The notes under the pieces were generated by a model that was not told the origin of the DNA, did not search any database, and saw nothing but the letters and a program-made list of their open reading frames with translations. This document shows positions 23,923 to 33,944 of a stretch of DNA of 64,000 nt, piece after piece. Origin of the DNA: Hygrocybe punicea (Eukaryota > Basidiomycota > Agaricomycetes > Agaricales > Hygrophoraceae); contig OY744468.1 of NCBI GenBank assembly GCA_963556145.1, positions 5,828,001-5,892,000 of the forward strand, read 5' to 3'. The translations under genes and the position numbers were made by a program. Numbering within the stretch: position 1 is the first letter of the stretch; each line of letters begins with the position of its first letter.

Positions 23923-24852
23923 TGTAGAGGGTCGATGTCCCTCTGAGTCCGTATCATCGATATATCACGAATCCGGACCAACCCGATGCCGCCATTCGAC
24001 TTGCATTCGAACCCGACGTAACCCGACGTGATGTGACGTGATGTGACCCGACGTGACTGACATAACCCGACACATGCCGCTTTGTGACGGCCGCTTTTGG
24101 GCTAAATCCAGCAGCCTCAAACGCCTCGGAGTTCCAATTCCAGGAGATGGATCTCTTCGGACTCAATCCCCGACTTCGGATTTACTTTATTTATGCATCC
24201 CCTCGTCCTTTCGGAGATATGTAGGACTTTCTAGATCTTTTCCTTGCATATTCATTTTCCCCTCCATTTCCTGTCTTCGTTGCTTTGCAACCCCCCTTTT
24301 CCATATCCCCATTCCAACCTTTCTTTGTAGCTTACCATCGGCCGAAGTAGACATGTCCGAAAGTAGATTACTGTTTCCTGTACTATAAAAACGGTCCCCG
24401 ACAACCGTACAAAATGAGATACCATTAGTCCCCGTTTCCCTCATAGTCAGAATTGTTTTAATCCCTTCAAATGCTCGTCCACATAGTTCCTTAGCTTTTT
24501 ATAGTTCACTTCGTCGACTTTATCATTGTTCCCGTATATTTGTTCATCATTTCCGACCCGACCCGACCCGACCCGACCCGCCGTACCCGACATCGTCGGC
24601 ATCGTCGGGTTCATTCGTTTTCAGTCCGTTCACCATTGGGTTCATCGTTATTAGTCCGTTTTCACTCCGTTCATCGCCGGATTAGTCGTTACTAGTCGAG
24701 TTTATGCGGCGGCTTTACTTTTATTTCACTTTCACTTCACTTATTATCCCCGACACTGAATTATCCAGTCACTTCTACGCTGACACCCTCTGGTTAGGAT
24801 CTTTATTTATTTCTTTATATAGTTCCGAAGCCACCAAGAACCCGCATCTACA
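23923..24852 (+). mobile_element. Solo gypsy LTR inside copia integrase
   Basis: A 930-bp TG...CA sequence flanked by CCGC (23919-23922 and 24853-24856). Its start TGTAGAGGGTC..CCCTCTGAG and following ATCGATATATC match the sense-strand start of the 795-bp LTRs of the gypsy element at 52303-62109, so it belongs to a related family. It carries a short GACCC tandem run near 24557. It cuts the copia integrase after EHFNR. Confidence 0.85.
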
Positions 24853-25507
24853 CCGCACCCTAATCGAACGCGTCCGCGCCTTGCTCCACGCAAGTGGACT
24901 ACCGAGGTCTTTGTGGGGAGAGGCGGCCCATCACGCCGTTTGGCTGATGAACCGGACCCCGACGAGGGCCCTGAACGACATGACACCCTTCGAAGCCGCC
25001 ACAGGTAGTAAGCCCAACGTTGCTGGAATACACGAGTGGGGAGAAAAGGTGTGGATTCGAGTCGAAAAAGGTGACAAACTTGGAGGCCGAGTCTGCCCTG
25101 GTCGATGGGTGGGTTTTGATGACAATAGCAAGGGCGCTAGAATCTACTGGCCGGACTCTAGAACGGTGTCTGTTGAACGTAACATCTACACAAAAAACGA
25201 CCAGGAACCGATTGAGCGTCTTGAGGGTGAGGACTGGACTTTTGAACGGGAAGAAGTACCCGAGGAAATGATACCGGTACCTGAAGACGACCCTCAACCT
25301 CCCGTACCATTAGTCGAGGATGGGCAGGACATCACCTCCAGTGACGCCCAGCCTATCATTGCCCCCAAAACGCCTGCAGCCCAGCCCGCGATCCCTCAAA
25401 GACAATGAAGGAACAAAATCAATCCCGATAACATCCTGCCCGAAGGTTCCAGGCGTGTCAAGAAACCTAGTCAGCGAGTTGCCGACCTCGCTACTGGCAA
25501 GGGACGG

Positions 25508-27680
25508 TGTAGTAGTTGTGCCTGGTCAGTCACGTGATCAGGTTCCCATGGTTTGACCTAGTCAGTAGCCTTCCAGATGTAGTAGTCAGTCCATCCTTCC
25601 TATCCAGTCGACCTTTCCCTCGAGTCCTGCGTGAGCCCCCGGAGTGGTACCGAGGTACCACTCCAACGTGGTGATGAGAGTGTTTTTCGACCCACGCACC
25701 TCTTTTTCTCTCGGTTTCTCACTCCTGACGTTTTCTTTCTCACGAGACGACCTTTTTTCGGCCTCACCACCCCTGCTGCGCGACGGCGCATTTTTCCTTC
25801 ATTCACGGCCGTACCTCAGTTGCATTACCCCCCAGCACCCTCGCTCAGTCCACCAGGGCCCCGCGTCGACCATCGTTGACCCAGAAACGCGGACTCAACC
25901 CTTTTTGAGCACCCAAAAGCCCCAGGCCACGCCACCCGCGTTCGCGCCCCGTTTCCTCTTCTCAGACCAAGGACGGCCTCTCAAGCTTTCCTTCGACGTC
26001 TTACGGCCCCCGTTCTGCCCCACGTCGTCCCAGGAACACCATCGACGTCCATTTTTGACGCCCAACGGCCACCCGCGTACAGCCGCGTCACCACCTTTCG
26101 ACCCCCCCATATTTTAGCGTTCCCCGGCCCACTCGTATCCATCCAGGCCCCCGCGTTCACGCTCGACGACCCAGTGCCCACGTTCTGCTCGAAAGAACCC
26201 CCCGTTGCCGTCCATTTTGGATACCCAAGCCCCTGCCACGTCATCACCTTCAACCCCCCGCTTTTCGTATGTCCCGTTCCCAACCCACGTTCGTTCAATC
26301 CCCCGCGCCCTCGTTCCATCCACCAGGGCCCCCCGTTGCCCCCCATTGGCCCCAGACGAGCCCCCACCGTCGTTCTCGGACACCCAAGCCACGCGCCACA
26401 TCACCATCGCGCGGCCCCGTTCTGCCAGCACAACCGGCCCAGACCAACTCACCAAACTCGCGGCCCACCCCCCAGAACACCCTGCGTCTCGTTAACGCCC
26501 CAAACGAGCCCCACCGCCGTTTGTGGTCGCACCACGGATCCGTCGCGCCCACCCGTTGGACCCCCGTTCTTTCGTGTACCCCAGCCCCACACGGACCCAT
26601 TCGACCACCCGTGCCCTCGTTCCACCGGCCAGGACACCCCGTTCACCTCCATTGCGCCAAACGAGCCCCCGCCGTTGTTTTCAGACACCCGGGCCACGCG
26701 CCACGTCACCATCGCACGGCCCCGTTCTGCCAACATACCCAGCCCTGGACCGACTCACGAAGCTCGCGGCCCACCCGTTCACCATCCCGGAGCACCCCAC
26801 CTCGATCCAATACCACCGTGCCCACCGTTCCCAGACCCCCACCGTGTTCCGCCACGTCACCATCTCTCAGCCAGATTCTTGCACCATACCCGGCTCCTCG
26901 AGCCCTCGTTCAGCTCCCCGCAACCTCGTCTCGACCCTGGCGACTTCCCCAACCCGTAGGGACCCAAACGAGTCACCGCCGCGACCACTTAGCACCCCAG
27001 CGCTAGTCCCCTCGTATCGAGAATCCCCAATGCCACCGCATGGCCCAATGCACCCGTACGTTTTCCCTTTTCCCCGTTTACACCATACCTTGTCCCGTCC
27101 CATCCCCTTTCCCCACCCTCGACATATATTGGATATTCGACCTATCTACGAACCATCACTGCTCGACAGCACCGTACCTATTTACTTTCGCACGAACCAC
27201 CCAGTCTATTTTCGGATCACAAGAACTCACACCCTGGGCTACAAGAACTTATGGTTTTGAACGTTTTTATCCTACCCTGCGATGTGAGTCCCAGAGGCAT
27301 TCGAGGATGGAGGAGCAGAGCAGAGTTACAGTTTGGTCATCTACCACCCCCAACGATCTTGGAGGACGATACGGTCCCGCCTCACGTATAAGGCCCGGGG
27401 CATCGTGAGGGACTGGGAGTCGTGACTGGAGAGTTTTTTTCTTGGTCAGTTTTGTTTTGCTTTTTGTTTTCTTTTAGTAGCGGTATGGTGACGAGGACGT
27501 CACCATGAGGAGGAGGGGCACTTGTAGTAGTTGTGCCTGGTCAGTCACGTGATCAGGTTCCCACGGTTTGACCTAGTCAGTAGCCTTCCAGATGTAGTAG
27601 TCAGTCCATCCTTCCTATCCAGTCGACCTTTCCCTCGAGTCCTGCGTGAGCCCCCGGAGTGGTACCTCGGTACCACTCCA
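25508..27680 (+). mobile_element. Non-autonomous LTR element with 158-bp LTRs (TRIM/LARD-like)
   Basis: Direct repeats 25508-25665 and 27523-27680 begin TGTAGTAG and end CTCCA. They are flanked by a 4-bp TSD ACGG (25504-25507 and 27681-27684). A purine-rich GAGGAGGAGGGG lies just before the right LTR and TGGTGATGAGAG starts 3 bases after the left one. The 1857-bp interior is C-rich with degenerate internal repetition and no gag or pol. Long frames there (such as plus 26174-26959) are compositional. It is inserted in the copia gag-pol region. The two LTRs differ at one transition and at the loop of the terminal palindrome. Confidence 0.88.
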
Positions 27681-27865
27681 ACGGACATCGAACAAACCAG
27701 CCGACCCTCTGGTAACCACCGGCGTGCAACTACCGAACGAAGATCAAGAGCTAAAGATCGATGAAGCTAACACAGACGATGAATGGACGCTGATGGCCAT
27801 GGACGAATGCCCCGAGGAGTATTCACTAGTGTTGGAAATGGGCGATGCTGAGGCAATCGAACTGC

Positions 27866-28028
27866 TGGAGAGGTACCGAGGTACCTCTCCGGGGGCTCAC
27901 GCAGGACTCGAGAGGTAAGACGGGATGGATAGGATGGATGATGATGGACTGACTGCTACATTGGGAAGGCTACTAACTAGGTCAACCGTGGGAGCCTGGT
28001 CACGTGACTGGCAGGTCCCACTACTCCA
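27866..28028 (-). mobile_element. Solo LTR related to the 158-bp LTR element
   Basis: This 163-bp segment is the reverse complement of a diverged 158-bp LTR. It keeps TG...CA ends and the terminal palindrome, with changed arm sequence. The flanks are CTGC on the left and CCGC on the right, a 4-bp TSD with one transition. The copia frame resumes correctly across it. Confidence 0.8.
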
Positions 28029-29598
28029 CCGCGTACTTTGAGCGAGGCCAAACGTCGACCGGATTGGTTGCTCTGGGAAAAGGGCATACACGAGGAGCTT
28101 GAGACGCTCCGAAAAGCGGGAACCTGGGATTTAGTGGATAAACCTGAAGGAGCAAACATTGTTGGATCGAAGTGGGTCTTTCGCGCAAAAAAGGACGCTG
28201 CCGGCGTTACGGTTAGACACAAAGCCCGCTTGGTCGCTCAAGGCTTCTCGCAAGTTCCCGGGGTAGATTATTTCAATACTTACGCGCCCGTGGCCAAGCT
28301 CGCCTCCGTTCGCACGATACTAGCCATAGGTGCCCAGTTAGATCTAGAAATGCATCAAATCGACATCAAGGGGGTGTATCTCAATGGAGAGCTCAGCAAT
28401 GACGAAATCATATATATGAAACAACCACCGGGCTACCACGCGCTCAACTCCATCGGAAAAGTCTGTCGCCTGAACAAAACGTTGTACGGACTGAAGCAGA
28501 GCAGCCGTCGTTGGTACCAAAAGCTTGTTTATATCCTAGTTGATAACCTCGGATTCAAACGCTGCGAAGTCGATCAAGCCGTTTTCATACTCAGAGTCGG
28601 CAGTGAACTCACAGTAATAGCCGTCCATGTAGATGATTGCACCATCGCGGGGAGCTCCATTCAGCTCATCAACGACGCGAAGGCCGGTATACGTAGATTC
28701 GTTGAAATCTCCGATTTAGGAGAGTTGCATTGGCTCCTGGGGATCGAAATCCGTCGAGACAGGGATGCGAGAACCATTCACCTCTCACAACGATCATACA
28801 TTGATTCGATAATACGCCGATTCAATCTTGAAGACTGTAAGCCTATATCCACACCGATGGACACTCAGATAAAGCTCACCTCATCTCAATCGCCCTCAAC
28901 CACACATGAGTTCACCATCATGCGCGATGTCCCATACCTTGAGGCCATCGGATCCTTGATGTGGGCATGTCTCGGTACGCGCCCAGATATCGCTTTCGCC
29001 GTGACAACGCTATCGAGATTCTCCAAGAACCCCGGCCCAGCGCATTGGGAGGCTGCTAAGCGTGTTCTCCGGTATCTCGCGGGGACCACTCACCTCTGGC
29101 TGTCCTATGGTAACACTAGAAACGGTCTAATAGGCTATGCCGATGCCGATGGGAGTATGGCGGAGGATCGACGTGCAATCAATGGCTATGCTTTCATCTT
29201 AAATGGGGGAGCCGTATCCTGGAGCTGTAAGAAGCAAGACATAGTCTCGTTGTCGACGACGGAAAGCGAATACATAGCGGCTACTCATGCGGCGAAGGAG
29301 GCGCTTTGGCTGCGCTCACTCATATCCCAAGTCTTCGGTCCCATCACTTCCCCAACGACACTCTTTTCCGACAATCAATCTGCGATTGCCCTATCAAAGG
29401 AACATCAGTATCACGCGCGCACGAAACATATTGATGTACGTCTACACTTCATCCGATGGGTGATCGAAGAAGGCAAGTTGCGCCTCGTGTATTGCCCAAC
29501 CGACGACATGGTAGCAGACACACTCACCAAAGCACTGCCCTCGGCCAAAGTTAAACATTTCGCGTCAGAACTCGGACTTTGCGCGGTTTGAGGGGGAG

Positions 29599-29912
29599 TG
29601 TTGAATGACAAACCGGCTATAAGTACCGAATCAACAATGATTAGATAACCGCTAGATTAGATTAGATTAGATTTACCTTTTTCGGTATCCTTTCTTACCT
29701 TACCCTTTGTTAAGGTATATAAGTTAGTTTTCGTAGTGTAGAGACCTCAGCTGCGTATTGTTCTCGCACTGAGGTTAGCCACTTGTTCCCTTATTTTCTT
29801 TTACCTCTTATTGACTTCAACTAGATTATATTGTCAATCCTTAGGTAACATTAAATATACAGCTGCGTATTGTTCTCGCACTGAGATTATATTGTCAATC
29901 CTTAGTTCTACA
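29599..29912 (+). repeat. Copia 3' LTR
   Basis: A 314-bp repeat preceded by the polypurine tract and followed by TSD CTTGG. It nearly equals the 5' LTR. Confidence 0.95.
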
Positions 29913-29958
29913 CTTGGACCCTGCGTTCTTCTCAAAAGTCCAATAATCCTAGCCCGTT

Positions 29959-29983
29959 CACGTGATCATCACGCGATCACGTG
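29959..29983. promoter_or_regulatory. Double E-box palindrome upstream of MYND gene
   Basis: CACGTGATC (29959-29967) and its exact inverse GATCACGTG (29975-29983) are separated by 7 bases and end 15 bases before the ATG at 29999. CACGTG is a known bHLH site; use here is inference. Confidence 0.5.
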
Positions 29984-29998
29984 CACACCAGTTTTCGA

Positions 29999-31019
29999 AT
30001 GACTGAACGTACTGAACGCTGCTATTATTGTGTTTGCGCTGTGGATCGTAAGCAGCTCAAGAGATGTGCTAGATGCACGTACGTAACCACTCAACGTTCT
30101 GCTCATACATTCAGTTCTATATCCTTTGAATTCACCCATTTATTTGTCTGCCAGGCTTGTCAAATACTGCGTTCGTCTTTATACTAAAAAAATCAAAGCC
30201 GGCAGACGAAGAATCTAACAACAACATTATTATTATTATTATTATGAACCATTTTCACAGTCCAAAGAATGCCAGATTTTATCTTGGAAGACCTCACACA
30301 AGAACACTTGTCGACCTCGGACGACGCTATCGAATCTTGAAAGCCCACCCACGTCACTTGAATTGTACCATCATGAAGAGGAGAAAGCACTTAGCCATTG
30401 GCTTACCGCTTGGAGTCCGGTTTTGCAGCTGTTCGCGGTGATTTCGTTGGATTTGGCCAACCACCCTCGAGATAGGAACGCTACTCACTGGTAGGAAATC
30501 TCTGCATCCGTGCGATGGTTTTTAATTTAAATATATATATATATATCTTATGCTTTAACGACTCGCCTACCAGCCTGGCGCTATTACTCAAGAGAAGGCT
30601 ATCGAGTATAGATGCAATGAAGTTTGAGGTGATAATCTATCCTCCCGCCCCCCTCTTTCGCGATGGCGTAGTTGTTGATGTTCGCAATTGAAAAACAGGT
30701 TCTTCACGCATCCGTAGAGTCCTGTACAGAAATCCTCGGGGATTTTCCACAACTCCATAGCGTGCTCACCGATCCGCCTACCATGACAGACGAACGAGCT
30801 CGCTTCGTGGTGCTGGTGCAAGACCCCAACGACCCTACCGAAGTCGAAAGGGTACGCTGTCGTGTCTGGTGTCATCGGGGTCTGGACAGGTACAGAAATG
30901 GTCGGAATAAGGCGGACACGAAGTATCTGGCGGAGACTTTTGACCAGATGTTAATTCAGCAGGTATGGGAGGGCAATCCAGCAGAGACGGAGAGGTTGAT
31001 GAGGATCACTCAAGAGTGA
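29999..31019 (+). CDS. MYND zinc-finger protein
   Basis: Exons 29999-30078, 30155-30170 (16 nt), 30261-30490, 30574-30628 and 30699-31019 give 233 aa. Together the first three exons complete a MYND finger: CYYC, CARC, YCSKEC, then H and C in SHKNTC. The 16-nt exon supplies the YC. The rest matches the general plan of short basidiomycete MYND proteins; MYND fingers usually bind proline-rich peptides, and the partner here is unknown. The start is chosen because only this ATG leads into the finger. The join of exons 4 and 5 is the least certain. The copia element ends 82 bp upstream of the ATG, so the original promoter has been displaced. Confidence 0.75.
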
Positions 31020-32377
31020 AACTCGTTGCTTTTATAACCTATTTTCTTTCTTTCTAGGAAAAGTGAGCTTGTCCGTCTTGATATATATTTTCAAGGAAGT
31101 TGCGCTGACTTGGTGCTGACAGTATAATTTGTTTATATCGTGTCCCAACTATATTATGATAATCAGTGGTTTCTGGAATCACACGTCTGCATCCCCTTTA
31201 ATTTCTTCAATCTCACTCAAGGTTGTTTACAATCTAATCTTGCCACCCGTCAGATGTCATGTCGCAAGCCCCAAATGGATTTAACAAATTATCAAGAACC
31301 TGAAAGTAAATGCTGCGTGAAGGGTAGGGTTTCAACTATTTGAGTCACTTTCAAATGTGTAATGTGTGATGGGTACTAGCATATGATGACATCCGCTTTC
31401 AATACAACACCTTCCCGGTGAACGGGACATCTTAGAACTGATAATCCTCGGCTAACGTCAATGTAGAGGTACTTTTTTCCCCAGCTTTCTACAGGGTATG
31501 ACTGACCAAAGTCGAGAAATTGTGGCATGGATCTCAGAATCTTAGCGACAAAGCTGTGGGGGAAAAAAAAAAAAAAAACTCGGTCACGATGCGAATGAAC
31601 CTGGACCCTCACCAACCTCCCCCATTCTTTGTCCAAGCGTCAAGACTCCTAAATGCAGTGTTTGGATTCGCCTAAATTCCATGATGCATTGAAAGGCCAA
31701 GCAGACGGCCTGCGATGCCAAAACTAGCATTGTTGTCGCTGCAGTTATTGTGGCAGACCTGCCCAAGGCATGGTCCATGTCCTGACGGGGGGCCCAGGAC
31801 GGCACGGATGAAAAATGAAGCACAAAGGGAGGGCAGTGAAGACGGTGACAGAGTGGACGGAGGCGTTGGCGTTAGCGTTGGAATTGCGAGGGGTGAGGGG
31901 ATGAATGGTGATGCTGTCGAAAGGAAGAGAGACTAGAGTGAAAGAGGGAGATGACGCTCTTCTCGTTTAACGAGATACATGAGTTCTAAAAGTGGTAAGC
32001 CTCGTAGATCTGGGTGGATTTGCTCACTAACAATATCCTGGATTCAGCTCAAGACACTCCTGGCTGGGTTTGTCGAACGAATGTATCGTTTGGAATCTGT
32101 TTGTGGATGGTGTCTATCAAATCCGGGAAGGAAACGGCCTCGGTTCACCCCCACCGGGAGTGACTAGCAGGACCTGCTTTCCCAACATCGAATGACGCCA
32201 GGGCCCATGTTCGGGTACGCTTTGCTGCAAAGCGCTGAGTTGAGCTCTGTTGCCCGTCCGCCAAGAAGTTTGCTCATCTACGACGCTCGGAGGGCTGTCC
32301 ATTGAGCCAGATCGCATGTGGACACTGGCATTCGCGGTGTTTCCCGTTCTGGTGATCACCGCTGACGAGTGTCGGCG
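31020..32377. other. Intergenic, possible weak gene on minus strand
   Basis: A minus frame at 31823-31584 has a hydrophobic stretch, and a frame ending at 31376 follows a T/C-rich acceptor near 31553. The two do not join in phase and no family is recognised. An A16 run lies near 31565. Nothing else is supported. Confidence 0.25.
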
Positions 32378-33636
32378 CTAGTTGGAAGACTGGGCTCCCT
32401 TGCTGCTCGAAGGTGATCCAAACATGGTAAAAGAGGGCGGCCGCCTCTGGTCGGTATACTTGGATTCAGCTTCGGATTGACGAATTGGTTCGTCCGCGCG
32501 AATCTCAGTCTCACCCTCGCGCTGCAGGCTGGCTCGCGCGGATGCTACAGCACGCCCTTCCTCACGAATCGAGGGACCTTCATGCTCAACGGAGGACAGC
32601 TCATGGTGCGACCGATCTGGAGAGGTTGGTGTAGAGGCAACCGGCAGAATATTATTCAATGATCTGTGAGCCACGAAATGAACGTTGGGTAGAGAAAGCA
32701 GCACAGACACCGTCCAGACCATGGGTACACAAGACCCCTGCAGCGCAACGACCCGACCGCCAGTGTACAGGGTCGAATAACGAGGAGGTACTCACTGGGC
32801 GTCGCTCCGCAAATTCAGTTCTTGTGACTCGTCCAATACATCCACACACTGTGCAGGCATTGGTGTGTGCGTCAAAGTAGATTTTGTGCTCTACTCACTT
32901 GCCTGTTATCACAGATCCGAGTTTACGTGCATTTCACGCGAGACAAGATAGAATGGCTACTCACTTCAAGAGTTGCGTATAACTGTCTGTCAGGTTGATC
33001 ACAGACGACAAGGCCACGTCCGACCTCCTTGCTCGCAGCGCTAGCGATAGGCGTTCTATTTCAGCCTCCGATGTTTCGCACTGCGGGGTGATAATTCATG
33101 TGGCGACGATGTACAATGTTCACCAGACGCATCACTTACTCGCCTACACCATGGCCAACATAAAAATTGGTTAGATCTTGTGCGGGAGCAACAAACATAC
33201 TGACCGCTGGAGATTTGAGCAAAGTTCCCTCAATGTCACCTCCGTCTCACGAGCAGCGTCCCTCTCTGCCTTACTCAATTGTAGCAATTCTTGATACTCA
33301 ATTTCTGCGCCTATCAATTGCACGCGAAGATTCTCAAGTTCGCGTTCGGTTTTCTGGACTGCATGGGCGTCTGAACCGGTCTGGATGTAAACCTTTCTCG
33401 TTCGGTTTCTGGAAAAGGCACGCCGGCACACTGGGCACAATTCTTCTGGGAGTGAACGTATGCACCTGTTGAACGAGTATGTCAAAGTAAGTAATAGACG
33501 CTGGAGGTATTGAACGAGAAATAAATGACGCAAGGCAGAATATATGGCCGCAATGGATGGAGTGCGGCGATTTGTCCGCGGTGTACTCGTCGCAGCAGAT
33601 GTCGCATAATGAATCAGAGTCCAAGATGAGGGACAT
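32378..33636 (-). CDS. RING-finger protein (C3HC4) with coiled coil and apparent 4-nt exons
   Basis: Exons inferred: 33636-33530, 33465-33205, 33143-33140, 33080-32965, 32902-32899, 32848-32796, a 27-nt exon within 32795-32664, and 32663-32378. Together they keep one frame of 285 aa. The N-terminal RING reads CDIC..., CGHIFC, LAC and CPVCRR: eight metal ligands in C3HC4 order, split by one intron. A Glu/Leu/Arg-rich coiled coil follows (residues about 70-125), then a Ser/Pro-rich tail. RING proteins of this type are usually E3 ubiquitin ligases; the substrate is unknown. Without the two 4-nt exons the reading frame fails and the introns would be more than 100 bp, twice the local norm. Confidence 0.65.
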
Positions 33637-33944
33637 GCGCTTGACAAAACTTGAATTTCAGTGCCACGCACTAACTTGAACTTGAAGTAGCACGTGTACT
33701 TGACTACCCCACATTGTGCCAAGTACCTGTCGGACCGAGCGGAGCCGGCTAGGCATGATATTAAAATAACAGCCATCCAATCTCGTAACCCAATCCAGTA
33801 CATCTATAATATAAAAGCCCAGTACTCCAGTACTGTCTCATCCACAAATTCTAACAATTTCCTCCATATTTTTCATGTCAGAGTGAAAAATCAAAAATTG
33901 CACAACCTCGACAGTGTATGACCGATATATGACCCCTAACCAGG

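Larger units (their letters stand above)
21676..29591 (+). pseudogene. Copia gag-pol polyprotein, split by three insertions, one TGA
   Basis: The likely start is MSTASTLQ at 21676, with an in-frame ATG upstream at 21637. The order is gag with a CX2CX4HX4C knuckle (CYNCGEQGHISRFC), protease (LLDSGCTKH), GAG-pre-integrase (LHRRMGH..C..C), integrase (SDVWGP, SDRGGEY), then RT and RNase H (VHVDD, YADADG, TESEY, DNQSAIA) ending at 29591. The frame is broken by a solo LTR (23923-24852), a 2.2-kb element (25508-27680) and a solo LTR (27866-28028). At each site removing the insert with one target copy restores the frame. A single TGA at 25406-25408 follows PQRQ. The element is therefore young but inactive. 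Confidence 0.92.
21316..29912 (+). mobile_element. Ty1/copia LTR retrotransposon with three nested LTR insertions
   Basis: It is bounded by 314-bp LTRs (21316-21629 and 29599-29912) that begin TGTTGAATGAC and end TTCTACA. A 5-bp TSD CTTGG lies at 21311-21315 and 29913-29917. A polypurine tract GAGGGGGAG directly precedes the 3' LTR. I see only two differences between the LTRs (near positions 65 and 125), so insertion was recent. Without its three nested insertions the element would be about 5.3 kb, normal for copia. Integrase precedes RT, the copia order. Confidence 0.95.

Noticed and set aside
24555..24585. GACCC tandem run as telomere-like or CRISPR-like repeat
   Set aside because: It is a short 5-bp array within a gypsy LTR, unlike fungal telomere TTAGGG and without spacers. 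No CRISPR array was seen, and none is expected in a fungus.
25666..27522. Pro/His-rich frames of 245-261 codons (26174-26959 and 26523-27260)
   Set aside because: The interior is C-rich and repetitive, frames are open in several registers, and there is no gag, pol or conserved domain.
25508..28028. The three similar 158-163-bp segments read as MITEs
   Set aside because: Two are direct repeats with TG..CA ends, a shared 4-bp TSD outside the pair and a polypurine tract before the second, so they are LTRs of one element. The third is a solo LTR.
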